Assembly: GCF_002979755.1 (NCBI RefSeq) | Contig: NZ_PCPP01000001.1 | Location: forward strand, 1,334,665 to 1,398,664 | Length of the DNA stretch: 64,000 nt | Direction of reading: 5' to 3' | Origin: Chryseobacterium culicis | GTDB lineage: Bacteria > Bacteroidota > Bacteroidia > Flavobacteriales > Weeksellaceae | Part shown: positions 36,141 through 43,509 of the stretch, piece by piece | Numbering within the stretch: the stretch's first letter is position 1 | Layout: each line of letters opens with the position of its first letter | Program-made: the position numbers and the translations under genes | The notes under the pieces: model-generated | Seen by the model: the letters and a program-made list of their open reading frames with translations, nothing else | The model's database searches: none | Told to the model about the DNA's origin: nothing

Positions 36141-36175
36141 AGAGGCTCCGGCGATCTTCGATCGCCGGAGCCTCT
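36141..36175 (+). terminator. strong hairpin after exported tpx
   Basis: AGAGGCTCCGGCGAT and its complement form a perfect 15-bp stem with a 5-nt loop (CTTCG), 20 bp beyond the stop. The following bases are GTTTATAA, so the T-run is weak, but the place and the strength suit a terminator. Confidence 0.7.
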
Positions 36176-36275
36176 GTTTATAATCACCTTCTGTATGCAT
36201 CACAAAAGTACCCGAACGGGTAATTTCAATTTAATCCAATGCAGTGTACTTTTAATCTATTAAAAAACACTTACA

Positions 36276-36851
36276 ATGGCAACAACAGAATTTTCAAAAA
36301 AGTTATCAAACATTGCCCTAGGGCAATATAAAGAGTACAGAAATATGGATGAAGGGGATGCAAAACTAAGCGTACAGATCAAAAAATACTGGACGGATCT
36401 GAGTGAGACTTTCGAAAGCGTAGAAGTACCATGGTCTGCCGTATTTGTTTCCTGGTGTGTAAAAAAAGCGGGTGCTATCAAAACCGAGTTCCGGTTTGCA
36501 GTGTCTCATTCAAAATTTGTTCACTTTGCTATTCAGAATACAATAAGTGGCAAAGGAGTATTCCGGGCGAGAAAAATTACAGAATACCGACCTAAAATCG
36601 GCGATATTGTTCATAATAACAGAAGTGGCAACAAATTCGATTATGCGTATGCTCAAGCTCATAATTCTTATGAATCACATTCTGCAATTGTAATAGAAAC
36701 AGGAGAAGATGATGAGGGGAATTATCTTATTACCGTTGGCGGAAATGAAGGAGACTCTATCAGACAGAAAGAAGTAAGACTTGACCATAATGGTCTTATT
36801 ATACAAAGGTCTTCCAATCCTTTCATCTCCATCATTGAAAATTTAAAATAG
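36276..36851 (+). CDS. DUF2272 (NlpC/P60-like) protein, leaderless
   Basis: A 191-residue DUF2272 protein. The WSAVFVSWCVKKAG segment holds the likely nucleophile Cys, SHSAIVIETGEDDEG the likely His, and LITVGGNEGDSIRQKEV the family's closing strand. DUF2272 belongs with NlpC/P60 and CHAP-type cell-wall amidases. No signal peptide is present. A GH46-like gene follows after 20 bp, so the pair looks like two wall or polysaccharide hydrolases made together. Confidence 0.8.
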   Translation: MATTEFSKKLSNIALGQYKEYRNMDEGDAKLSVQIKKYWTDLSETFESVEVPWSAVFVSWCVKKAGAIKTEFRFAVSHSKFVHFAIQNTISGKGVFRARKITEYRPKIGDIVHNNRSGNKFDYAYAQAHNSYESHSAIVIETGEDDEGNYLITVGGNEGDSIRQKEVRLDHNGLIIQRSSNPFISIIENLK

Positions 36852-36871
36852 CACCATTAAAAACAAAAACC

Positions 36872-37594
36872 ATGGAATTTAAAAATTTACCTTCAGGGGT
36901 CAGCCAGTCTACCGCCAATAAAATTGCAGAAGTCATCAGTACTTTTGAAAACGGAAAACGTTCCGGAGGCTATGATGCCTATGTCGCTTACAGAGATAAA
37001 AGATTAAACGATAATTACTACAGACAGATCACCTATGGAAGGTTTCAGACCACGGAGTTTGGAAATCTTAAAAAGCTGATCGAAATGTATATAGAAGCAA
37101 ACGGGACTTATGCAGACTTTTTCAAAAGCTATGTCAATGAAATAGGTAAAATAGAAGGAGGCATTCCCGTATCCCTTTATCAGAATGAAGAATTTGTAGA
37201 AACGTTGAAAAAAGCAGGTAAAAATGACCCGATCATGCACACGGTACAGGAAGCTTTTTTTGATTTGAGGTATTTCCAGCCAGCCTTAAACTGGTTCAAG
37301 TCAAATGGCTTTACTCTTCCCTTATCTCTACTGGTTATCTTTGACAGTTATATCCATAGTGGAAGCATCCGAGAATCGCTTCGTAAAAAGTTTCCGGAAT
37401 ATCCGCCCAATATGGGAGGTGATGAAAAACGATGGATCACCCAATACACTGCTGCAAGACATGCCTGGCTTTCTAATTATGAAACCAAAGAAGTAAGAGC
37501 GTCTGCCTACAGAACCCAAACTTTTAAGAACTTAATTGTTGATGACAACTGGAAACTTGAAAAACCTTTTAAAACCCAGGGAGTTCAGTTTTAA
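36872..37594 (+). CDS. GH46-like chitosanase / muramidase-fold protein, leaderless
   Basis: A 240-residue protein resembling glycoside hydrolase family 46 chitosanases. The catalytic Glu lies in ISTFENGKRSGG, ITYGRFQTTEFGNLKKLIEMY matches the ITxGRxG block of the family, and LPLSLLVIFDSYIHSG the later helix. It lacks a signal peptide. It follows the DUF2272 gene in one unit with a terminator at 37614. The pairing and lack of a leader would fit effector-type hydrolases, but this is inference. Confidence 0.72.
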   Translation: MEFKNLPSGVSQSTANKIAEVISTFENGKRSGGYDAYVAYRDKRLNDNYYRQITYGRFQTTEFGNLKKLIEMYIEANGTYADFFKSYVNEIGKIEGGIPVSLYQNEEFVETLKKAGKNDPIMHTVQEAFFDLRYFQPALNWFKSNGFTLPLSLLVIFDSYIHSGSIRESLRKKFPEYPPNMGGDEKRWITQYTAARHAWLSNYETKEVRASAYRTQTFKNLIVDDNWKLEKPFKTQGVQF

Positions 37595-37613
37595 AAATAA
37601 AATTAATAACCAC

Positions 37614-37637
37614 AAAACCTGCTTATTGCAGGTTTTT
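37614..37637 (+). terminator. Rho-independent terminator of the DUF2272/GH46-like operon
   Basis: AAAACCTGC and GCAGGTTTT form a 9-bp stem with a 5-nt loop and a T-run. Confidence 0.85.
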
Positions 37638-37661
37638 ATATGACTGCTTTTTAAACTTCTA

Positions 37662-38213
37662 CTAATTTTTGGTAGTAATCAGAACTACTCCATCTTTAGC
37701 CTTTTTACCATACCGATCTACAGCAGCTTCACCAGAAAGAGTACTGAAACTTTTAATATCTTTCGGGTTCAATGCTTTCATTTTCTCAAATGAACTTGCT
37801 TTACCATTGATTACAATCAAAGGTTTAGCTGTAGGTTGTGATAATGGAGCTCCCATTCTGACAGGTTTTTCACACACCACAGGCTTCCCTATAACTCCAC
37901 TCACAGCTACTTCGCCTTTTATCGTCTGAGATTTTGTATCCTGTCCATGGACTGTATTCACTATACTACCTGCCATCAAAAGTCCCAATGTTAATGTTCC
38001 GGCTATTGAAAAATTTAAATTTTTTCCCAACTGATCTTCCCGAAATCTTCCACATATATTTTCCTCCAAATTGAAACGGGCTACTAATTCTTCATCTGAA
38101 AAACCGGTAAAATCATGAACAGTCTTTGAACAGACCGCACAAAATTTACCTTTTTCTTCTGGGGTCATTGCATTCCAGTTTTCATGACAGGGTTTGGGTA
38201 TGGTAATTTTCAT
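37662..38213 (-). CDS. short membrane protein with Cys motifs and a TonB-plug-like tail
   Basis: A 183-residue protein. The N terminus has conserved cysteines, PCHENWNAMTPEEKGKFCAV then CSKTVHDFTGF, in a small cytosolic zinc-ribbon-like arrangement. One membrane segment (FSIAGTLTLGLLMAGSIVNTV, about 68-88) follows. The exported tail ends PLIVINGKASSFEKMKALNP...SFSTLSGEAAVDRYGKKAKD with GVVLITTKN, the typical plug motif of TonB-dependent receptors. Bacteroidota carry many such short proteins of unknown role. There is no beta-barrel. Confidence 0.8.
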   Translation of the reverse strand: MKITIPKPCHENWNAMTPEEKGKFCAVCSKTVHDFTGFSDEELVARFNLEENICGRFREDQLGKNLNFSIAGTLTLGLLMAGSIVNTVHGQDTKSQTIKGEVAVSGVIGKPVVCEKPVRMGAPLSQPTAKPLIVINGKASSFEKMKALNPKDIKSFSTLSGEAAVDRYGKKAKDGVVLITTKN

Positions 38214-38332
38214 AATGCTCTTTTATTATAAAGATGCAGTGATGGTAAAAAAGGTTGGAAAGAGTTGTGAAATTTTCTAACATTTTAAGTTTTGTTGAAA
38301 AATTGTTTACATAGTCTTCCTACGCGTTCGCC

Positions 38333-38413
38333 TTGTCATTCCGTAGGAATCTAAACTCTTATTTTTTTCATCAATCCAAAAGCTTTCACTGCATAGATTT
38401 CTATGGAATAACA
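38333..38413. repeat. dispersed intergenic element, family 3 (short form)
   Basis: TTGTCATTCCGTAGGAATCTAAA on the left and AGATTTCTATGGAATAACAA on the right, about 80 bp apart, give an imperfect inverted repeat in the gap before the XRE gene. The region 38214-38528 holds nothing else that I can name. Confidence 0.6.
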
Positions 38414-38528
38414 ATAAGAACGTAAAAAGCTCGCCAATGACTAAGAAATCTTACTTCTCTGCAATTTCTGATAAAAAGAAATATTTTTTTTCGGGTAAAA
38501 TTTTGCATATTTGTAGAAAATACGGGTC

Positions 38529-38906
38529 ATGCAAAAAGAAAAACTACGCAACGTAAGAAAGAGAAAAGGCATCACACAACAGCAGGTTGCTGACATCATC
38601 GCCACAGATGTATCCAACTACAGCAGAAAAGAAAGTGGAGATGTAAAGATTTTCAATGATGAATGGGAAAAAATTGCCCGTTTCCTGGAAGTCCCTGTAG
38701 AGGAAATCTTTGAAGAAGAGGAGGCTAAACAAATTAATCATTTTGATAATATCACTGAAAGTAGTGGCTTTGGAAATAATATAAATGGTAATCTTTATTG
38801 CAATGTTCCAGAGTTCCTTCTTGAAAGCCAAAGAGATTATATAGAAATCTTGAAAAAAGAAAACCAGAGATTACAAGAAGAGCTAGATGCTCTCAAGAAA
38901 AAATAA
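38529..38906 (+). CDS. XRE family transcriptional regulator with coiled-coil tail
   Basis: A 125-residue protein. The N-terminal HTH is KLRNVRKRKGITQQQVADII, then VSNYSRKESGD and WEKIARFLEVPVEEIFEEEE. The middle is Asn/Gly-rich (NNINGNLYCNVPEF) and the C terminus is a heptad-type coiled coil (YIEILKKENQRLQEELDALK) likely to mediate oligomers. It is monocistronic with a terminator. The target is unknown. Confidence 0.88.
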   Translation: MQKEKLRNVRKRKGITQQQVADIIATDVSNYSRKESGDVKIFNDEWEKIARFLEVPVEEIFEEEEAKQINHFDNITESSGFGNNINGNLYCNVPEFLLESQRDYIEILKKENQRLQEELDALKKK

Positions 38907-38908
38907 TA

Positions 38909-38936
38909 AAACTCAGCGATATGCTGAGTTTTTTTG
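38909..38936 (+). terminator. Rho-independent terminator of the XRE gene
   Basis: AAACTCAGC and GCTGAGTTT form a 9-bp stem with a 5-nt loop followed by a T-run. Confidence 0.88.
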
Positions 38937-38950
38937 TAGGGTAGTTGGGA

Positions 38951-39067
38951 TCAACGCTAAGGCGCAAAATGATATTAAAAACTTTCTGTTGTAAGGCGCC
39001 AGGATTTTATCTCCGATAAAATTTCACACTACCACTGTCATTCCGAACCCAAGGTGAAGCAATCTCA
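38951..39067. repeat. dispersed intergenic element, family 3 (full form)
   Basis: TCAACGCTAAGGCGCAAAA, AAGGCGCCAGG, the hairpin ATTTTATC-TCC-GATAAAAT, then ACTGTCATTCCGAACCCAAGG. It has the same order as 4955-5105, with a one-base change in the hairpin loop. Confidence 0.7.
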
Positions 39068-39241
39068 ATGTTCTCTAACTGATTGCAGATAAATAGGAAA
39101 AGATCTGGGAGATCTGTGAAATCTGCGGGAAAATAATCACATATTACCTGCTGAAAATCTTAGATTTTCTTGCGCTTAAAAATAATACTTAAGCCTAAAA
39201 AACTTGCGACTTTGCCTATTTCCAACAACAAATCAAACAAT

Positions 39242-39949
39242 CTATTTCTGTGGAGTTTCACCACTCTGTTTCTTCTCTGACGAAGAGTTTTTTGCAGCCT
39301 TCACCAGCTCATTGGTATCACTGTACAGCAATTCCCAGCCTGGAACCAACTTCATTGCTGTGAGAAGATTCATATAAGTTTTCAATGTTTTCTCCAGATC
39401 TTTACGGATGGCACTGGCACTCGTCATTTGACGAAGATCTGCATTGGCTCCTGCCTGCTCTGCAAACAATATTTCAAAAGCATCCTGCTTAGCTTTCATC
39501 TCTGCAAATGCTGCGTCAAGAGAAAGAAGTGTAATCTTCTGTTTGTTATCTGTCGTTTCTAATTCTTCTATAAGCTTTTTCATCTGAGCCGTTTGTGAAG
39601 AGTAACTCAGCCTATCCAGATTCAGCCCAAAAGTTTTGAATACTCCGTAGAGATCCTCTGCCAGCTGATGGTTGGCTGCAGAAGGCAGTTTACGATAGCC
39701 ATTCAGGAAAGATTTCAGATTGGTATAGGCAATATCTCTTTCGTGATCGGCGGTAGCCACATCTTTTCCTTTTCCGCTGTAGATCTGCTTTGTATATACC
39801 TTATCGTATTCCGTATAGGAAGACACCAAAGCTCCTACAAGAGGATGATTGTCGATAACAGGATATTTTCCGGATTGGGCATTAGAAAGAATTCTCTGAG
39901 CTAAAGTCGCAAGATCTTTAGTGCTCAGCTGTGTGAGGGCAATTTTCAT
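39242..39949 (-). CDS. DUF6261-like protein
   Basis: A 235-residue all-helical cytosolic protein that resembles DUF6261, a Bacteroidota family of unknown function. Visible words are LVGALVSSYTEYDKVYTKQI, DHERDIAYTNLKSFLNGYRK and LEKTLKTYMNLLTAMKLVPG. A Ser/Lys-rich disordered tail ends the protein. It has no catalytic motif. The name is from memory and moderately sure. Confidence 0.7.
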   Translation of the reverse strand: MKIALTQLSTKDLATLAQRILSNAQSGKYPVIDNHPLVGALVSSYTEYDKVYTKQIYSGKGKDVATADHERDIAYTNLKSFLNGYRKLPSAANHQLAEDLYGVFKTFGLNLDRLSYSSQTAQMKKLIEELETTDNKQKITLLSLDAAFAEMKAKQDAFEILFAEQAGANADLRQMTSASAIRKDLEKTLKTYMNLLTAMKLVPGWELLYSDTNELVKAAKNSSSEKKQSGETPQK

Positions 39950-40005
39950 TTTTTTGTGTTTTTTGGATTAATAAATTAACACTCAAATATAGAAAAAAGT
40001 TGTTG

Positions 40006-40199
40006 GGTTACAAATATACTTGCAACAAACATCCAAAAGCGTTAGAAGGTTTCCCCCGACTTGCTGGAGACTTCTAAAGTTCTTGGGAGGTTTCAAACAT
40101 ACTTGTTTTTAATAGACAGAGGGCTTGGGAGGGGTGTTTTATTAGTGTTTTAGAGTTTTGGAGAGATTGGGAGGTTACAAACGGGATATTTTGAGGTTA
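40006..40199. repeat. direct repeats GGTT(A/T)CAAA at about 83-bp spacing
   Basis: GGTTACAAA, GGTTTCAAA and GGTTACAAA begin at 40006, 40089 and 40173, the last two within TTGGGAGGTT(T/A)CAAAC, and a further GGTTAC begins at 40195. The first two are each followed by A(T/C)ATACTTG. They fill the 311-bp gap between the DUF6261-like gene and kwaA. Confidence 0.5.
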
Positions 40200-40233
40200 C
40201 GGAAAACCGTAAGGAATCATTCCCTAACGTATA

Positions 40234-40241
40234 TATATTTG
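40234..40241 (+). promoter_or_regulatory. -7 promoter box of the Kiwa operon
   Basis: TATATTTG fits TAnnTTTG and lies 19 bp upstream of the kwaA ATG. Confidence 0.5.
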
Positions 40242-40260
40242 AAACTTATAAGATTAATAT

Positions 40261-40845
40261 ATGCTTAGAAAAATTGGATTATTCTTTCTTTCGTTATGGT
40301 TCTTATTTGTTATGATTATTATTATAACTGCTAAAATTCCATGTTATCTTGAAAATGATTTTGAATTTGTTGGTATTAAATACTTAATTACGAACAATAT
40401 AATTCCTTTGTCCTGTGTAATCGCACTAATAATAGGGCTATTCTCATTTATTGATTTCAATTATCAAGTAAAAGGAACTCCTGAGCTTTCGTTTAAAATT
40501 TCAGAAATTGAAAATATCGACTATGAGCATTTGACATTTTTAACAACATACATTATTCCTTTAGTATGTTTTCAATTTGAAAACATACGGTATGTAATTG
40601 TTTTTTTATTCATCCTTTCAGTAATAGGTATAATTTATATAAGAACTGACTTATTTTATGCAAATCCTACATTAGCAATACTTCAATTTAGAATATATAA
40701 GGTGGAGGGTCAATTCAGAAATGGAGAAACAAGAAAATCAAGAATATTAATCACAAAGGAAAAACTATCAATAAACGACAGAGTAAAGTATTTTAAACTT
40801 GACGACAGAATTTATTATGCATCAAAAATAACATCAAATGAATAA
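40261..40845 (+). CDS. kwaA: KwaA-like membrane protein, Kiwa anti-phage system
   Basis: A 194-residue integral membrane protein with four likely membrane helices: GLFFLSLWFLFVMIIIITA, IIPLSCVIALIIGLFSFI, LTTYIIPLVCFQF and IVFLFILSVIGIIYI. A cytosolic tail (FYANPTLAILQFRIYKVEG onward) follows. The size, helix count, the NPTLAILQFRIYKVE segment and the next gene fit KwaA, which with KwaB forms the membrane-associated Kiwa defence complex against phage. The coding DNA is clearly more AT-rich than the surrounding genes, as expected for acquired defence cassettes. It overlaps kwaB by 8 bp. The call rests on memory of the family and on gene pairing. Confidence 0.75.
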   Translation: MLRKIGLFFLSLWFLFVMIIIITAKIPCYLENDFEFVGIKYLITNNIIPLSCVIALIIGLFSFIDFNYQVKGTPELSFKISEIENIDYEHLTFLTTYIIPLVCFQFENIRYVIVFLFILSVIGIIYIRTDLFYANPTLAILQFRIYKVEGQFRNGETRKSRILITKEKLSINDRVKYFKLDDRIYYASKITSNE

Positions 40846-41806
40846 AATTCAATTAGACACAGCCTTAAATTTTTTATCAAATCCACAAGGCGAATTACAG
40901 ATAATAATTTATGCATTAACTAACCAAAATGAACAGCCTCAAAAACTAGATATTAAAGCAGAAGACTTAGTTGCACTTAAAATATTATTTATTAATTCTA
41001 TCAATAATATAATAATTGAAAAAAATGATTATTTCGTTCTACCTTTATCGACAGCAGATGAAAGAGGAAAAACTTTTTATCAATATGATCTTGAAATTCC
41101 TGATAAGCTAAGATTATTAGAATCTGTAATTGGTAATGATAGATTATCAAATTTCAATTTGCGACATGCCAAATTTGCTGATATAAAATCATTAATTATT
41201 GTATTGGCTGACAATAATAATGAAATAACATTATTTAAAAATGTTTCTCCTATTGAAATAATTGGAAGAGGAGGTACATTTTTAAAAATATCTAATCATC
41301 GATTTGAAAAATTTGATGAAGAACTACTGAGAATCTCACCTAAATTTCAAGTTATAAGAGTAAATGATGAGATAATAATAATAGATTTACCTTCCATTGA
41401 AAAAAGCTTCGGAATTCATGATGTAATTATCAGAGAAGCTACAACAAGTCTAGAAGTAATTGAAAGAATGAATATTGTAGCTAATATAGATTCTCTTACT
41501 GAACTTGTAAATGATATTACATTTGCACGTAAACTTACAAAAGTTGCTAAAAGTTCCCCAGTTTTAAAATTAAATATTCCAAATATTGACATTATTGCAT
41601 TCTCAAAATCACATCCTTTAACTAGAAGAAAAATTAGATTAAATGAGGATGAAACACAATTCAATCTGGATACTAAAGTTTCTAAAGATTTATTTATTAA
41701 AATATTAAACGATGATTTATTAACATCAGAATTAACTAAGCTATATTATGATACTCTTGCTAAAGATGGAATTGAGATCGAAGATGATATCATTGAAGAA
41801 ATATAA
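40838..41806 (+). CDS. kwaB: KwaB-like (DUF4868) protein, Kiwa anti-phage system
   Basis: A 322-residue soluble protein that resembles DUF4868/KwaB. Visible order: an N-terminal alpha/beta part, ADIKSLIIVLADNNNEITLF (the strand pair reporting KNVSPIE), FQVIRVNDEIIIIDLPSIEK, a helical middle with FARKLTKVAKSSPVLKL, and the closing ILNDDLLTSELTKLYYDTLA. KwaB is the cytosolic partner of KwaA and in studied systems acts on nucleic acid during phage infection. The start overlaps the kwaA stop, so the two are coupled. It is AT-rich with many AAT, ATA and TTA codons, unlike its neighbours. Confidence 0.75.
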   Translation: MNKIQLDTALNFLSNPQGELQIIIYALTNQNEQPQKLDIKAEDLVALKILFINSINNIIIEKNDYFVLPLSTADERGKTFYQYDLEIPDKLRLLESVIGNDRLSNFNLRHAKFADIKSLIIVLADNNNEITLFKNVSPIEIIGRGGTFLKISNHRFEKFDEELLRISPKFQVIRVNDEIIIIDLPSIEKSFGIHDVIIREATTSLEVIERMNIVANIDSLTELVNDITFARKLTKVAKSSPVLKLNIPNIDIIAFSKSHPLTRRKIRLNEDETQFNLDTKVSKDLFIKILNDDLLTSELTKLYYDTLAKDGIEIEDDIIEEI

Positions 41807-42061
41807 ACATATTCTAAAGTAGAATGTTATTCTTTGTTACCGTGAAATTTCAACCTTCTGCTTCAAAAAAATAACTCTAACAAAATTAAAAATCAAGGCT
41901 TTTATTTTCAAAAACAAACATAAAATATCTAAAAGATATTTTAGAGTTTAAACTATTATTAACCTATTAACAAAATTTTAATTTTGAAGTATTAGAAAAT
42001 CCCATGTGATTTTTTGTTGGGGAATCATAGAGGCACAAGTTTTTCAAATATCTAATATCTG
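41807..42061. other. intergenic stretch after the Kiwa operon, no gene seen
   Basis: An AT-rich stretch with no ORF or clear terminator. AAATATCTAAAAGATATTT-like symmetry near 41920-41945 could stop transcription but has no T-run. From 42062 on the gap is filled with family 3 and family 2 elements. Confidence 0.35.
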
Positions 42062-42239
42062 TTGAGATTCCTACGGAATGACAAAGAGGACGCTAAAAAG
42101 TTTTCCGATAATTGTGTGAGTAAGATTGATCCTTTAAAAACACATTAAAATATACACCATGGTTGTCATTCAGAGCGAAACGAAGTGAAGCATGGAATCT
42201 AAAACTACTTGAGAAAGCAGAGATTCCTGTGGAATGACA
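42062..42239. repeat. dispersed intergenic elements, family 3 (one half and one full palindrome)
   Basis: A half element, GTTGAGATTCCTACGGAATGACAA, lies at about 42061-42086. A full element follows at 42163-42239, with TTGTCATTCAGAGCGAAACG...GGAATCTAAA on the left and AGATTCCTGTGGAATGACAA on the right. The ends of the full copy are inverted repeats of each other. Confidence 0.65.
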
Positions 42240-42327
42240 AACTGTGTGGATAATCTAAGCGCTCATTTTGTATTTCCGAAGGACACTAAACTCTTATTAC
42301 AAAAAGAAATAAAACACGATAAAAACA

Positions 42328-42454
42328 TCAATAGCATTGGGCTTTAGCCCGATATAAAAAAGAAGAATACAAAAAAAACTTAATTTTAAATTTCGGCTAA
42401 AGCCAATCATATTATGTACAAAAGAAAACGGGCTAAAGCCCGTTCCTACTGATG
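42328..42454. repeat. dispersed intergenic elements, family 2 (inverted part and full copy)
   Basis: An inverted right end (TCAATAGCATTGGGCTTTAGCCC) at 42328-42350 is followed by a full plus copy at 42381-42454 with TTTCGGCTAAAGCC, about 30 bp, ACGGGCTAAAGCCCGT and TCCTACTGATG. Two copies head to head form a compound element. Confidence 0.75.
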
Positions 42455-42513
42455 TTGAGATTCTTCATTCCATTGCATTTCACTCAGAATGACAGTTTCC
42501 TTACTACTATCAG

Positions 42514-43275
42514 TTAAGATTCTATCAGTATAGCACCATCTTTCAAGGTTATATACTTCTGTCCTAATTCCTCTGCAACGCTTTTCATATCATTTTCATC
42601 AAATACATGAGGAATATAGCATTTCTCGTGTGCAAATAACCCGTAATGAATGGGAATCAGTTTTTTAGCATGTAAAAGATGGGCTGCCGCAAAGGCTTCT
42701 TTCAGATTAAGGGAAGCGGGAACCGGACTATATTCCAACCCGATGATTTCAAAGTTCACTACAACTCCGTTTACGGGTAAAAAGGCATAGTCTATGTTTG
42801 GGTTTTCCTTTCCAAACTTCCAGAACTGGTTGTGCCAGATGGTATCTCCACCATGAAAGATCTTTGTGGTTCCATCATCAACAATCCATGAAGACTGTAT
42901 TTCTCCTATTCCATCCATGGCAAATACGGGTTTGAAGGTGATATTATTTTCTGTAAAGGTTTCGTCAAGATTCAGAGTAATAATTTCAACATCTTCTACC
43001 AGCTTTTTTACAATGGCTTCCAGCCCTGCATAGACAATCAGTTTTCCATCTTTCTTTAAGCATTTTTGGATTACCCTTTTATCAAAATGATCAAGGTGCA
43101 TATGCGTAAACAGGATGTAGTCTGCCTGTACATGATCTGAAAATGCTAAAAGATTTTCTACAGCATCACCCAACACAGGTTTATAATAAGAGAAATCTTC
43201 TACGGCATCTATTAAGATCGTTTTGTTGTGAGAAGTGAGGCGGATGCCTGCCCAGTTTAGTTTTTGTATTTCCAT
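42514..43275 (-). CDS. MBL fold metallo-hydrolase
   Basis: A 253-residue cytosolic UlaG-like metallo-beta-lactamase-fold protein. LNWAGIRLTSHNKTILIDAV, the metal motif THMHLDHFD, FHGGDTIWHNQFW and IPIHYGLFAHEKCYIPHVFD contain the expected His and Asp ligands. The ATG at 43275 is preferred to a TTG five codons upstream. The Crp/Fnr gene at 43510 is upstream on the same strand and may regulate it. The substrate is unknown. Confidence 0.85.
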   Translation of the reverse strand: MEIQKLNWAGIRLTSHNKTILIDAVEDFSYYKPVLGDAVENLLAFSDHVQADYILFTHMHLDHFDKRVIQKCLKKDGKLIVYAGLEAIVKKLVEDVEIITLNLDETFTENNITFKPVFAMDGIGEIQSSWIVDDGTTKIFHGGDTIWHNQFWKFGKENPNIDYAFLPVNGVVVNFEIIGLEYSPVPASLNLKEAFAAAHLLHAKKLIPIHYGLFAHEKCYIPHVFDENDMKSVAEELGQKYITLKDGAILIES

Positions 43276-43350
43276 ATTCTTTTTTAGCAAAGGAAAAGAC
43301 TTACGGAAGGCAAGACAATAAACAAAAGATAATTAATGAGGATGTTTTGA

Positions 43351-43506
43351 GGATGGGAGATGGAGGATGGAAGATGGAAGTTATTGAGGTGATAGAACAA
43401 CTATTCCTCTCTTTTATTTACAATAATTTTCCAAATTAATTATTAAAACCTACAGAAAATATGAAGACTGGAAATAACTTCCAGCTCCCCTCATCCAGCT
43501 TCCAGC
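43351..43506. repeat. element bounded by inverted heptad arrays
   Basis: The left edge has GGATGGG, AGATGGA, GGATGGA, AGATGGA (43351-43378). The right edge has TTCCAGC, TCCCCTC, ATCCAGC, TTCCAGC (43479-43506), 3 bp from the stop codon of the Crp/Fnr gene. The right edge is nearly the same as that of 21088-21306. Confidence 0.7.
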
Positions 43507-43509
43507 TTC

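Noticed and set aside
36141..36175. Perfect GC-rich hairpin considered as another dispersed repeat
   Set aside because: Its sequence does not recur in the window and it stands 20 bp after a stop codon; better read as a terminator.
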